Assembly: GCA_001917535.1 (NCBI GenBank)
Contig: MNEF01000124.1
Span: forward strand, 24,326 to 88,325
Source of the DNA: Candidatus Rokubacteria bacterium 13_1_40CM_69_27
Lineage (GTDB): Bacteria > Methylomirabilota > Methylomirabilia > Rokubacteriales > CSP1-6
Reading direction: 5' to 3'
Length of the DNA stretch: 64,000 nt
The notes under the pieces were generated by a model. It ran no database searches and was not told where the DNA came from. It saw nothing but the letters and a program-made list of their open reading frames with translations. Positions 8,647 to 17,358 of the stretch are shown here, piece by piece. Each line of letters begins with the position of its first letter. Position 1 is the stretch's first letter. The position numbers and the translations under genes are program-made.

Positions 8647-9647
8647 CCCAGCAGCTCCGTCGCCGCGGCGAACACCGCCTCGATGCCTACCGCGTCGACC
8701 CGGCCGCCCGGCCCCTGGAGCACGCGGTGGCCGGCGCCATAGGGACCGTTGCGCTCGGCGCGCGTCGGCCCATAGATCCCCACGCACGGCGTGCCCAGCG
8801 CCGCCGCCAGGTGGAGCGGGCCGGTGTCGCCGGCGACGAGCAGGCTGGCGCGCCGGAGGACCGCCATCAGGTCGTAGAGGGTCGTGTCCGGCGCCAGCAC
8901 CCGCCGGCCGGTGGCGGGCTCGGCGACGATCGCCCGCGCCGCCGCTTCTTCGCCGGGTCCCCACACGACGAGCACGTGCGCCGCCGCCTCGTCGGCGAGC
9001 CACATCGCCAGCGCGCGGAAGCGCTCGGTCGGCCAGCGCTTGTTCCGTCGCCCGGCGCCCGGGTTGAGCACCACCACCCGATTACGCGGCTTGAGCCCGG
9101 CCGCCGCGAAGAAGTCGTCGATCCTCGTCTCGGCGCCCGGATCGGACGGCAGGTTGAACTCGACGACGCGCTCGCGGACGCCCAGCGGCTCGAGCAGGGC
9201 CAGGTACTGATCCACGACGTGCGCCGCCTCGGGTGGAGGCGTCACGCGACGGTTGGTGAAGAGCGCACTCAACGGCTCCCGACAGAAGCCGGCATTGAAG
9301 CCGATGCGAATCGGAGCGCGCGTCAGCCTGACCAGCAGCCCGCTCTTCAGCAGTCCCTGCAGATCGAGCGCGACGTCGAAGCGCCCTGCCTCGAGTCGCC
9401 GCCGGAGCCTGCCCACCGCGCCGGCCGCGCCGGCGATGCCGCGGGCACTCCGCGCCCGCCGCCAGAGGCGAGTGTCCACCGTCAGCACCTCGTCGAGCCC
9501 GGGATGGCCGACCAGCAAGGTCGCCTCGCGCCGCTCGACGATCCAGCTGAGCCGCACGCCGGGTAGCCGCGCCCGCAGCGTCGCAGCCACCGGCAGGGCG
9601 TGGACGACGTCACCCAGCGACGAGAGCTTGACGAGAGCTATGTTCAT
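8643..9647 (-). CDS. waaC: ADP-heptose:LPS heptosyltransferase, WaaC-like (heptosyltransferase I)
   Basis: GT9 enzyme adding heptose to the Kdo region of the LPS inner core. Start at 9647 ([20 protein letters not shown]) gives 334 residues; a longer frame reaches into the spacer. Seen: the N-terminal SSLGDVVHALP loop, VEFNLPSD, LNPGAGRRNKRWPTERF in the nucleotide-binding half and GDTGPLHLAAALGTPCVGIYGPT near the C terminus. The RLSWIVERREA segment resembles WaaC more than WaaF. The ATG overlaps the stop of a 22-codon mini-ORF (ATGA). A second GT9 gene (waaF-like) is at 16.4 kb. Confidence 0.87.
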   Translation of the reverse strand: MNIALVKLSSLGDVVHALPVAATLRARLPGVRLSWIVERREATLLVGHPGLDEVLTVDTRLWRRARSARGIAGAAGAVGRLRRRLEAGRFDVALDLQGLLKSGLLVRLTRAPIRIGFNAGFCREPLSALFTNRRVTPPPEAAHVVDQYLALLEPLGVRERVVEFNLPSDPGAETRIDDFFAAAGLKPRNRVVVLNPGAGRRNKRWPTERFRALAMWLADEAAAHVLVVWGPGEEAAARAIVAEPATGRRVLAPDTTLYDLMAVLRRASLLVAGDTGPLHLAAALGTPCVGIYGPTRAERNGPYGAGHRVLQGPGGRVDAVGIEAVFAAATELLG

Positions 9648-9712
9648 AGGCTCGCCTCGGGCGGGCGGGGCCCAGCCCGCCGGCACCCTGCGGCTCGCAC
9701 GACCACATTCAT
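9644..9712 (-). CDS. 22-codon mini-ORF ending in EASL, coupling rfaE2 to waaC
   Basis: The ATG overlaps the rfaE2 TGA as ATGA (9709-9712) and its own TGA overlaps the waaC ATG as ATGA (9644-9647). The peptide ends [11 protein letters not shown]. The last codons (GAG GCG AGC CTA) also place a GAGG ribosome-binding sequence seven bases before the waaC start. Two similar mini-ORFs ending EASR and EASL precede nadK. A regulatory or coupling role is inferred; a functional peptide is not excluded. Confidence 0.4.
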   Translation of the reverse strand: MNVVVRAAGCRRAGPRPPEASL

Positions 9713-10248
9713 CTGAAGCGCTCGCGGATCTGGGCGATCAGGTCGCGCGTCGAATGGCTCTTGGGATCGCCAGCGATGGCGACCTGACCGCCGATGGCCC
9801 GAACGCTCCCCCGCTCCGGCACCGACTCGACCGTGTAGTCCGTGCCCTTGGCGTGCACGTGCGGGCGGAGACGCGCCACCAGGCGGTCGGCCGTGTCGTC
9901 GTCGAAGACGACCACGTGGTCGACGTCCCGCAGCGCTCCGAGCAACTCCGCACGCTCGGCCGCGGGCATCAGCGGGCGCCCGGAGCCCTTGAGGCGGGTG
10001 ACGGAAGCATCGGCGTTGAGGCCGACGAAGAGGACATCGCCGAGCGCGCGGGCGTCTTTTAGATAGCGGACGTGGCCGACGTGCAGGAGATCGAAGCATC
10101 CGTTGGCCAGGACGATTCGCTTGCCCTCGGCGCGGAATCGCTCCGCCAGCGCGGCGGCCTCCTCCACGGTCAGGAACGCGGCCGCGCGATTCCTCACCGG
10201 TCGGCGGCGCGGCGCTCGCGCTCCCCTCGACCGCGTCTCAGCGCGCAC
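9709..10248 (-). CDS. rfaE2: D-glycero-beta-D-manno-heptose 1-phosphate adenylyltransferase
   Basis: Cytidylyltransferase-fold enzyme making ADP-heptose from heptose 1-phosphate and ATP; it is the second half of E. coli HldE. Signatures: [19 protein letters not shown] (the HxGH motif), [18 protein letters not shown] and the C-terminal [15 protein letters not shown]. The GTG at 10248 gives 179 residues with an Arg-rich extension; a GTG at 10197 would give a more usual length of about 162, so the start is uncertain. It follows rfaE1, which encodes the kinase half, as a separate gene. Confidence 0.92.
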   Translation of the reverse strand: MRAETRSRGARAPRRRPVRNRAAAFLTVEEAAALAERFRAEGKRIVLANGCFDLLHVGHVRYLKDARALGDVLFVGLNADASVTRLKGSGRPLMPAAERAELLGALRDVDHVVVFDDDTADRLVARLRPHVHAKGTDYTVESVPERGSVRAIGGQVAIAGDPKSHSTRDLIAQIRERFR

Positions 10249-10278
10249 GACCCGTCGACCGGTGCCCGGCTCCCGTCT

Positions 10279-11283
10279 TCACGGGCTGCCGTCGCTGAGC
10301 GCCTGGGCCAGCTCGGTGTGGGCGACGGTCGCGGTCCCGCGCTTCATCACCACGATCCCCCCGGCCATGTTCGCCAGCGTCGCCGCCTCTACGGGGCTGG
10401 CGCCGCTGGCCAGCGCCAACGTGAAGGTGCTGAGGACGGTGTCGCCGGCACCGGTGACGTCGGCGATCTCGTCCGTGCCGAAGATCGGGATGAAGGTGGC
10501 GCCCCCCTCGCGCTCCAGGAGCGCGACGCCCTGACTGCCACGGGTGACGAGCAGCATGCCGGCGTCGAGGCGCTCGAGCAGCTGTCGCCCCGCCTTCTCC
10601 ACCGACCGCTCATCGTCGACGGGACTGCCCGTCAGCTCCGCCAGCTCGGCCTCGTTCGGCGTCGCCGCGGACACTCCGGTGAAGCGCGGCAGCTCGTAGC
10701 GGCTGTCGACGCTGACGATGACGCTACGCTTGCGGGCGATGGCCCGGATGCGCTCGAAGATGCGGGGCGTGACCGTCCCGTACCCGTAGTCGGAGACCAC
10801 GATGGCGTCGGCGCGCGTGGCCAGCGTGGTCAGGCACGCCAGCAGCGCGTCTTCGGCCATGGGGGAAAGCTCGCCGGAAGGCTCGCGATCGATCCGCACC
10901 ACCTGCTGACGCGTCGCCTGGTAGCCGCCGGCCATGATGCGCGTCTTCACGGGCGTCGTCCGCCCCGCTTCGGTCACGATGCCGTCCGTCGGAACGCCGG
11001 CGGTGCGGAAGAGGGTCAGCAGCTCTTCGCCCGCGCGATCGCGCCCCACCACGCCGATCGGCACGACCCGGGCGCCGAGCGCGTGGATGTTGTTGACGGC
11101 GTTGGCGGCGCCGCCCAGCCTCACGTCGCGGTCGGTGAATTTCAAGATGATGACGGGCGCCTCGCGCGAGATCCGCCCGGGCTTGCCGATGAGGTACTCG
11201 TCGGTGATCAGATCGCCGACGACGACGAGCACGCGACCGGCGAAGCGGTCGATGACGGCGCGGAGCCGCCTGGCTTGGGCCAT
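10279..11283 (-). CDS. rfaE1: D-glycero-beta-D-manno-heptose 7-phosphate kinase (HldE kinase domain, stand-alone)
   Basis: PfkB-family kinase making heptose 1,7-bisphosphate in ADP-heptose synthesis. The ATG at 11283 (MAQARRLRAVIDRF) gives 334 residues and overlaps the gmhB stop by one base (TGATG). Seen: VVVGDLITDEYLIGKPGRIS, VRLGGAANAVNNIHALGA, and the C-terminal PfkB signature DVTGAGDTVLSTFTLAL with the catalytic aspartate. Kinase and adenylyltransferase are separate genes here, unlike the fused HldE of enterics. Confidence 0.93.
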   Translation of the reverse strand: MAQARRLRAVIDRFAGRVLVVVGDLITDEYLIGKPGRISREAPVIILKFTDRDVRLGGAANAVNNIHALGARVVPIGVVGRDRAGEELLTLFRTAGVPTDGIVTEAGRTTPVKTRIMAGGYQATRQQVVRIDREPSGELSPMAEDALLACLTTLATRADAIVVSDYGYGTVTPRIFERIRAIARKRSVIVSVDSRYELPRFTGVSAATPNEAELAELTGSPVDDERSVEKAGRQLLERLDAGMLLVTRGSQGVALLEREGGATFIPIFGTDEIADVTGAGDTVLSTFTLALASGASPVEAATLANMAGGIVVMKRGTATVAHTELAQALSDGSP

Positions 11284-11864
11284 CACCGTGCGCGCTCTCC
11301 GAGGATCCACTCGACGGCGTCGAGCAGATCGCTCGCGACGTGATCGGGCATGGCCGGGAAGCTCGCCCGGCGGTACTCCCACTCGCCTCGGCCGTAGCCC
11401 GTCAAGACGAGGACGCTCCGGGCGCCGACGGCGCCGGCGACGACGAGGTCGGACGGCTTGTCGCCGACGACCGCCGAGGCCCGCAAGTCCAGCCCCAGCT
11501 CCGAGGCTGCGCGCAGCAGCAGCCCGGGCTTGGGCTTGCGGCAGTCGCAGTCGGCCCGGTACGGCGGCTGGCCATCGGTCGGGTGGTGCGGACAGACATA
11601 GATCCCATCCAGGTGGGCGCCCGCCTGCTTGAGTTGAGCGATCAGCTCGGCGTTGACCGCGTGCAGCACCTCCTCGGAAAAGTACCCGCGCGCCACGCCC
11701 GCCTGGTTGGTGACCACGACCGCCGCCACCCCCGCGCTGTTCAGCGCTCTGACGGCCTGGGCCGCGCGCGGCAGAAGCTGGAGTCGCGTGGGATGGTTGA
11801 CGTATCCCACTTCCTCAGTGAGAGTTCCGTCGCGGTCGATGAACACCCCGAGCCGGGACGCCAC
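11283..11864 (-). CDS. gmhB: D-glycero-beta-D-manno-heptose 1,7-bisphosphate 7-phosphatase
   Basis: HAD-superfamily phosphatase acting between RfaE1 and RfaE2. Motif I is VFIDRDGTLTEEVGYV with the two nucleophile-loop aspartates, motif II is VVVTNQAGVARGYF, the zinc-loop cysteines are in CPHHP and ADCDCRKPKPG, and motif IV is VVGDKPSDLVVAG. The GTG at 11864 gives 193 residues, near the family length; a GTG at 11927 would add 21 residues and overlap the upstream glycosyltransferase. GmhA (isomerase) and the ADP-heptose epimerase are not in this window. Confidence 0.9.
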   Translation of the reverse strand: MASRLGVFIDRDGTLTEEVGYVNHPTRLQLLPRAAQAVRALNSAGVAAVVVTNQAGVARGYFSEEVLHAVNAELIAQLKQAGAHLDGIYVCPHHPTDGQPPYRADCDCRKPKPGLLLRAASELGLDLRASAVVGDKPSDLVVAGAVGARSVLVLTGYGRGEWEYRRASFPAMPDHVASDLLDAVEWILGERAR

Positions 11865-11896
11865 TTTTTGCAGTCTAAGGCCAAGCCTCGGTTTTC

Positions 11897-13015
11897 TCAA
11901 GACAAATGGGCCCTCCCCGCGACGCACTCCGCGTAGAGCCGCCCCAGGGCCGCGACCTGAGCGGCATAGGTGAAGGGTTCGGCCGAGGCGCGGGCCGCCG
12001 CCGCCATCTCGGCAGCGCGCGACGGCGAAAGGTCGCGCACGGCCTGCAGCGCCGCCGCGACGGCACGCGGGTCGCGGGGGTCCGTGACGGCGCCGTTGAC
12101 GCCCGGCCGCACGACCTCGCTGCCCCCCGCCAGGAGGCTGGTGACGACGGCGAGCCCCGAGGCCAGAGCCTCCAGGTGGACGTTGCCGAACGGCTCATAA
12201 CGCGTCGGGAGGACGCAGACGTCGGCCGCCGCATACCACCGCTCGATGTCGGGGCGCGGCCCCAGCCACATCACGCGCTCGGTGAGCCCCAGCCGCGCCG
12301 CCAGCGCGCCGTAGGGGGCGGTGTCGCCCTTGCCCACGACGAGCAGGCGGCTTGCCCGGTCCTCGAGCGCGGCGAGGGCCTCGATCGCCGCCGCCAACCC
12401 CTTCCGCTCGAACCCGCTGCCGACGAAGAGCACGGCCCAGGCCCGGGCGGGAATTCCCGCCTCCTCCCGAGCGGCCGGGCGCAGCGCCGCGCGGTGGCGC
12501 GGGTGAAAGCGCTCCAGGTCCACGCCGTTATAGACGACGGAGACGCGCCCCGGGTCGACATGGTAGAGCGTCTCGATCTCGCGCTTTCCGGCGCGCGCGA
12601 TGGCGACGATGCGCAGGGTTCGCTCGAAGACCCGGCGCTCGAGCGCAAGCACGACGCGATGGTAGAGACCGCGCGCCGCCGGGCGGTCACGGCTCGCCAG
12701 GTAGGCGCGGTGGCATCCTTCCCCGGCCCGGTAGATCTGCTGGCAGAGCGTGCGCTCGTGGCTCTGCACCACGTCCCAGCCGCCGCTCGCGACGAGACGG
12801 CGCGCGGCCACCGCCAGCGCCAGCACGCGACCGACCGCGGGGAGCGGCGGGACGGGCAGCCGGTGGAGCGTCGCGCCGGAAATCGGCGGCTGCCCGGGCG
12901 GGCTCGCCAGGTGGACGTCGTAGCCATGCTCCACCAGGGCCTGCACCAGACCGGCGGTCGCATGCTCGACACCACCGTGGAACACGAACGGCCGAGCGAT
13001 GATGAGCAGCCTCAT
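11897..13015 (-). CDS. GT4-family glycosyltransferase, WaaG-like
   Basis: GT-B fold retaining transferase of 372 residues starting MRLLIIARPFVFHGGVEHA. The C-terminal domain shows VLFVGSGFERKGLAAAIEAL, WLGPRPDIERWYAAADVCVL and the donor-binding E(x7)E motif in YEPFGNVHLEALASG. The N-terminal half (HERTLCQQIYRAGEGCHRAYL) and overall layout resemble the LPS glucosyltransferase WaaG. It overlaps the upstream glycosyltransferase by ATGA and is followed by gmhB. Acceptor and sugar are not assignable from sequence. Confidence 0.82.
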   Translation of the reverse strand: MRLLIIARPFVFHGGVEHATAGLVQALVEHGYDVHLASPPGQPPISGATLHRLPVPPLPAVGRVLALAVAARRLVASGGWDVVQSHERTLCQQIYRAGEGCHRAYLASRDRPAARGLYHRVVLALERRVFERTLRIVAIARAGKREIETLYHVDPGRVSVVYNGVDLERFHPRHRAALRPAAREEAGIPARAWAVLFVGSGFERKGLAAAIEALAALEDRASRLLVVGKGDTAPYGALAARLGLTERVMWLGPRPDIERWYAAADVCVLPTRYEPFGNVHLEALASGLAVVTSLLAGGSEVVRPGVNGAVTDPRDPRAVAAALQAVRDLSPSRAAEMAAAARASAEPFTYAAQVAALGRLYAECVAGRAHLS

Positions 13016-14139
13016 CGGACGGCGGCCGCGATTTTCTCCATCAGCGGGTAGAGCTGCGCGCGGGCTGCGGTGAAGCCGTACTCGGCCATGCAGCGCCGGC
13101 GCGCTCGCCGCCCGAGGGCGGCCGCAGCATCCCGGTCGTCCAGCAGCCGCCCGAGCGCCGCCGCGAGCTGGCCGACGTCGCCGGCCGCCACGACGAGACC
13201 GCAACCATCCAGGATCTCGGGAATCATCGAGACAGCCGTGGCCACGATCGGCCGGCCGAGGGCCATGGCGTCGAAGAGCTTGGCGGGCACCTGCCCCATG
13301 GTATCCGTCGTGGCGCGCTGGGGCACGGCGACGACGTCGGCGGCGACGAGGTAACGCGGGACGTCGTCGAAGGGGACCTCGCCGACGATCCTCACGAACG
13401 GGCGCGAGGCCCACCGCCGCGCGGCCGGCGTCGCAGGTTTCACGCCGATCAGCGCCAGCACCACGTCGCCCCCGAGCCGGCCGACGGCGTCGACGAGATC
13501 GTCCACGCCCTTGTAAGCGCGCGGCGTGCCCAGGAACATCACCAGGGGGCGTCGGCCCACGCCCAGCCGCGCGCGAGCGGCCTCGGGGTCGAAGCGGGCG
13601 GGATCCCAGACCTCGGTGTCGCGCACGTGCGGGACCAGGGCGCCGCCGAACCGGCGCTCGAGAAACCGTGAGGCCACGGTGAGGGCGTCGGCCGCTCCCA
13701 CCAGTCTCTCGCACAGCCACGTCCAGGGCAGGCCGTTGGGGTTGCCGAGGTTCAGGGCACGGCCCACCCGCCCCCAGAATCCCGCGCGATAGAAGAAGCC
13801 GAGCTCCCAGTCGTCGATGTCGAGGACGAGCGGCCGGCGTCGCTGCCGTCGGGCCAGGAGCGCCAGGCCATAGCTCGTCGGCCGTGGCTTCGAGGCGTAG
13901 ATGATGTCGCCGTCGGCGAGCCGCAGGAGCGCCGGCAGATCGGCCAGAAAGCGGGGGAGGCGCCGCGCCGCCACGCTGCGGTGCTCGATTGCGCTGCTCG
14001 CCACCGGCGCCCAGAGCCCCGGGCCGAACCGGGGTCCGACGACGGCGACCTCGTACCGGGGTGCGAGCAGCCGGGCGAGCAGCTCGGCCCGGCCAACGGC
14101 GTTGTCCGAGAGATCGAACGCCAGGATCGAGATCTTCAC
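13012..14139 (-). CDS. GT4-family glycosyltransferase (LPS core or O-antigen)
   Basis: GTG start at 14139 in a GTGA overlap with the next upstream transferase; 375 residues. N-terminal VKISILAFDLSDNAVGRAELL and the acceptor-domain segment PLVLDIDDWELGFFYRAGFW lead to a GT4 donor domain with VMFLGTPRAYKGVDDLVDA, RIVGEVPFDDVPRYLVAADVVAV and ATTDTMGQVPAKLFDAMALG, where the usual E(x7)E glutamates are less evident. It lies in a run of four overlapping GT4 genes. Specific product unknown. Confidence 0.8.
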   Translation of the reverse strand: MKISILAFDLSDNAVGRAELLARLLAPRYEVAVVGPRFGPGLWAPVASSAIEHRSVAARRLPRFLADLPALLRLADGDIIYASKPRPTSYGLALLARRQRRRPLVLDIDDWELGFFYRAGFWGRVGRALNLGNPNGLPWTWLCERLVGAADALTVASRFLERRFGGALVPHVRDTEVWDPARFDPEAARARLGVGRRPLVMFLGTPRAYKGVDDLVDAVGRLGGDVVLALIGVKPATPAARRWASRPFVRIVGEVPFDDVPRYLVAADVVAVPQRATTDTMGQVPAKLFDAMALGRPIVATAVSMIPEILDGCGLVVAAGDVGQLAAALGRLLDDRDAAAALGRRARRRCMAEYGFTAARAQLYPLMEKIAAAVR

Positions 14140-15245
14140 GAGACGAGCCGGCGGTAATGCTCCTCCAGGGCGGCGGCGACGCGGGCGCCCGAGTAGCGCT
14201 CCAGAACCAGCCGCCGGCCCGCCTGGGCCAGCGTGTGGCGGAGCGTCGCATCCTGAACGAGGCGCCTCAGCGCCGCCGCCAGCGCCTCGCCGTCCCCCGC
14301 GGGGACCAGCAGGGCGTGCTCGTCGTCCACCAGAGCCTCGGCGACGGCGCCTACCCGCGACGCGATCAGCGCCCGCCCGGCCGCCAGATACTCCCAGACG
14401 ACGCGCGACATACCGTCGGACTCGAGCGGGACGTAGAGCGCGACATCCAGCGCCGCGATCACCGCGGGCAGGTCGTCCACGAAGCCCGTGAGCGTGAATT
14501 GCCCGCTGAGCCCGGAACCATGGAGCCTCTCGCGAATCGCGCTCTCCTGGCTTCCCCGGCCGACGACGACGAAGCGCGGGCGGAGCCCTGCCCCGGCCAG
14601 GCGCCCCGCCGCCTCGACGACCACCCGATGGCCCTTCATGACGCGCAGCCCGCCGATGATGCCGACCAGCGGCTCGTCGCTGCGCGCTCCGAGACGGCGC
14701 CGCACCTCGGGGTCGGCGGCGAGCGGACGAAACCGTTCCGTATCGGCCCCCCCTGCGAGCGCCACCACGCGCTCCGCCGGCAGCAGCCCCGAGGCCAGGT
14801 ACTGCCGGCGAATCGCCTCGGTCACGGTGACGACCAGTGCCGTCGCCCGGCGATAGAGCCACTGGTTGGCCCGGTGCGGTCTCACGGCCTGGGCGATGTG
14901 ACGCGTTCGCACGATCGGTCGCGGCATGACGCTCAAACGATTTGCCACCGCCGCCAGCCAGTGCTCCTTGGCACGGTGCACGTGCACCACGTCGGTCGTC
15001 GCCAGCCAGGCCCGCAGGCGGCGCAGATCGGCGACGTCGGACGGCTTGACGCCGCCGCCCAGGCCGAGCGTGGCGATGCGATCGACGCCCTCCTGCCTCG
15101 CGGGCTCCATGACGGGCACCTCGGTCCCCGCCCGGCACGCGAGCGTCACCTCGTGGCCACGGCGCGCCAGCTCGCGGCTGACACGCGCGGCCCAGTACGC
15201 GTCCGACGACCAACCCCGGCACGACACCAGATGAAGGATCCTCAT
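14136..15245 (-). CDS. GT4-family glycosyltransferase, paralogue of the next gene
   Basis: 369 residues from MRILHLVSCRGWSSDAYWAA. Contains VVHVHRAKEHWLAAVANRL (a conserved His-rich acceptor loop), IIGGLRVMKGHRVVVEAAGRL, FVVVGRGSQESAIRERL, VIAALDVALYVPLESDGMSR and VVWEYLAAGRALIASRVGAVAE. Its YRRATALVVTVTEAIRRQYLASG region aligns with the neighbouring GT4 protein, which suggests a tandem duplication. ATGA overlaps join it to both neighbours. Function in LPS core or O-chain assembly is inferred from context. Confidence 0.8.
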   Translation of the reverse strand: MRILHLVSCRGWSSDAYWAARVSRELARRGHEVTLACRAGTEVPVMEPARQEGVDRIATLGLGGGVKPSDVADLRRLRAWLATTDVVHVHRAKEHWLAAVANRLSVMPRPIVRTRHIAQAVRPHRANQWLYRRATALVVTVTEAIRRQYLASGLLPAERVVALAGGADTERFRPLAADPEVRRRLGARSDEPLVGIIGGLRVMKGHRVVVEAAGRLAGAGLRPRFVVVGRGSQESAIRERLHGSGLSGQFTLTGFVDDLPAVIAALDVALYVPLESDGMSRVVWEYLAAGRALIASRVGAVAEALVDDEHALLVPAGDGEALAAALRRLVQDATLRHTLAQAGRRLVLERYSGARVAAALEEHYRRLVS

Positions 15246-16357
15246 ACGAGCGTCCGGTACACCGCTTCCACGGTCGCCACCGAGCGCTCCGGGCTGAACT
15301 CCGTCTCCGCTCGACGCCGGCCAGCCAGCCCCATGGCGCGCGCCCGGGCAGGATCGCCCAGGATCGTGGCCAGCGCGTCGGCGACGCTCTCGGGCCGATC
15401 GTCGTCGACGAGCAGGCCCGTCTCGCCGTGGACCACGGTCTCGGGCAGCGCGCCGACACGGCGGGCGACGACGGGGCGCGCGGCGGCCATGGCCTCCAGC
15501 GCCGCTCGGCAGGACTCGTCCGATCCCGCCGCCATCAGGGCGAAGCAGTCCCCGGCGGCGAGCACGGCGGGCAGATCGCGATCGCGGTAACCGGTGAAGA
15601 CGACGCGGTCGGCCAGCCCCATGTCGGCGACGAGCTGCTCGAGCCGCGGGCGCGTCTCGCCCTTGCCCACCAGCAGCAGCCGCGCCTGGGGCAGCGTGCC
15701 GAGCAGCAGTCGGAACGCGGAGAGCAGCACCTCGTGCCCGCGATTGGGCGCCAGCCGCGACACCGAGACGATGACGGGCGCCCGCCCCAGCCCGAACTCC
15801 TGGCGGATGGGCGCGGGGTCGGCGTCGCCGCCGAAGCGGGGCAGATCCGCGGCGCCCGGAATCCAGAACGTGCGCTCGGGAGGGATGCCCGCCTGCCGGC
15901 ACCGCGCCTCGATCTGGCGCGAGGCCGCGAAGAGCGCGACCGTACGCCGGTAGAGCCACGCGGCGACGCGGTCGCGCCGGACCGAGCGGAAGTTGTGGAA
16001 CGTCCGCACCAGGGGAACGGGATCGGCGGCGACCGATGCCCCGCGGACCAGCAGCGCGAGCCAGTGATCGTGCGAATGATGGCAGTGGATGACGTCCACC
16101 CCTTCGTCCCTCACGACGGCGCGAAGCCGTCGCACGTCGCCGGCAAACGCCGCGGGCGCCAGGCGCGTCCGGAGATGGAGACCCGGGATGGGATCGAGCC
16201 CGGCCTCGCGCGCCTTGGCCTCGAAGCGGTCGCCCGGGATCACTCCCAGCAGGACGCGGTGGCCCCGCCGGCGAAGCCCGCCGGCGAGCCGGATGACCGG
16301 ATCGGCGCTACCCGTCCACCAGCGATTGGCCGCCAGGTGCAGGACCGTGAGTCCCAT
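15242..16357 (-). CDS. GT4-family glycosyltransferase, paralogue of the preceding gene
   Basis: 371 residues from MGLTVLHLAANRWWTGSADP. Seen: VDVIHCHHSHDHWLALLVRG, LVRTFHNFRSVRRDRVAAWL, VIVSVSRLAPNRGHEVLLSA, LLLVGKGETRPRLEQLVADM and the donor-site stretch AGSDESCRAALEAMAAARPV with the conserved glutamate. It shares layout and local sequence with the gene at 14136-15245. The start overlaps the waaF-like stop by one base (TGATG). The role in LPS assembly is inferred from its position between waaF and the heptose genes. Confidence 0.82.
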   Translation of the reverse strand: MGLTVLHLAANRWWTGSADPVIRLAGGLRRRGHRVLLGVIPGDRFEAKAREAGLDPIPGLHLRTRLAPAAFAGDVRRLRAVVRDEGVDVIHCHHSHDHWLALLVRGASVAADPVPLVRTFHNFRSVRRDRVAAWLYRRTVALFAASRQIEARCRQAGIPPERTFWIPGAADLPRFGGDADPAPIRQEFGLGRAPVIVSVSRLAPNRGHEVLLSAFRLLLGTLPQARLLLVGKGETRPRLEQLVADMGLADRVVFTGYRDRDLPAVLAAGDCFALMAAGSDESCRAALEAMAAARPVVARRVGALPETVVHGETGLLVDDDRPESVADALATILGDPARARAMGLAGRRRAETEFSPERSVATVEAVYRTLV

Positions 16358-17358
16358 CAACCCAGTAGCCGCTGCAGCCGCGCGGCGGCTTCGGCGGCCG
16401 TGATGGAGGCCAGACACGGATGCTCGATGGGGCAGGTGCGATAGAAGCACGGGGAACACGGAGTGGGATGGCTCAGGACCTCCACGCGGCCCCGCGGTGC
16501 CGTGAGGCGCGGGTCGGTCGGTCCGAAGAGCGTTACCACCGGCGTGCCGAGCGCCGCGGCCAGATGGCCCACGCCCGTGTCGCCGCACACGAGGGCGTCG
16601 ATCTCCGCAAGGACGGCCGGCAGCAAGGCGGGATTGTCGCGGCCGACGAGGCTCGCGGCCGGAGCGGCCCTCATGATGGCCGCCGCCAGCGCCAGGTCCT
16701 CGCACGCGCCGAGCAGCACCGGCACGCCGCCACCGACGGCCACGATGTGACAGAATTCTACGATCCGCTCGGACGGCCAGAGCTTCGATGGTCCGAAGGC
16801 CGCGCCGAGGTGCACGCCCACGCGCGGCCGTGGTCCCCCGTTCGTCGTCGCCGCGCCGACCTCGCGGAGCAGCGCGCGGACCATCGTGCGTGCCTCGGTC
16901 TCTTCGCCCGGAGGGCTGAGGTGAGGCTGGCGGGCCACCGGAGCGATCCCGAGGCGTTCGATCAGCAGCAGATACTCGTCGACCTGGTGCCGCCGCGGCG
17001 ACGGCAGCCCTACCGCGTCCGTGAGCAGCCACGACCGGCCTTCGGCGGCGAACCCGATCCGTCGCCGCGCGCGCCAGTACCACGCCGCCAGCGCCGCCTC
17101 CAGGGAGTTCGGCAGGAGCAGCGCCGTGTCGGGCGCGAAGTCGCGCACGGCGTCCGCCGTCCGCAGGCGGCCGCTCCACCGGCGGGGATACGTGACCAGC
17201 AGGTCGGCCAGCCCTTGCCCGGCCAGGAGCGACGCCCAGGGACCGGCGAGTCCGACGCGGGCGCCCGGTAGCCCGCTGCGCAGGGAGCGAAGCGCCGGCA
17301 CCGCCATGACGGTGTCGCCGAGCCAGTTCGGAAGCCGAACGATCACGGTCTCGGGCAT
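16357..17358 (-). CDS. waaF: ADP-heptose:LPS heptosyltransferase, WaaF-like (heptosyltransferase II)
   Basis: GT9 enzyme of 333 residues adding the second heptose to the LPS inner core. The ATG at 17358 (MPETVIVRLPNWLGDTVMAV) matches the WaaF N terminus with its PNWLGD loop. Later motifs are HLGAAFGPSKLWPSERIVEF, VCGDTGVGHLAAALGTPVVT and FGPTDPRLTAP. A cysteine cluster near the end (TPCSPCFYRTCPIEHPCL) is a known WaaF-family feature. It overlaps lpxK by 16 bases. Confidence 0.88.
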   Translation of the reverse strand: MPETVIVRLPNWLGDTVMAVPALRSLRSGLPGARVGLAGPWASLLAGQGLADLLVTYPRRWSGRLRTADAVRDFAPDTALLLPNSLEAALAAWYWRARRRIGFAAEGRSWLLTDAVGLPSPRRHQVDEYLLLIERLGIAPVARQPHLSPPGEETEARTMVRALLREVGAATTNGGPRPRVGVHLGAAFGPSKLWPSERIVEFCHIVAVGGGVPVLLGACEDLALAAAIMRAAPAASLVGRDNPALLPAVLAEIDALVCGDTGVGHLAAALGTPVVTLFGPTDPRLTAPRGRVEVLSHPTPCSPCFYRTCPIEHPCLASITAAEAAARLQRLLG

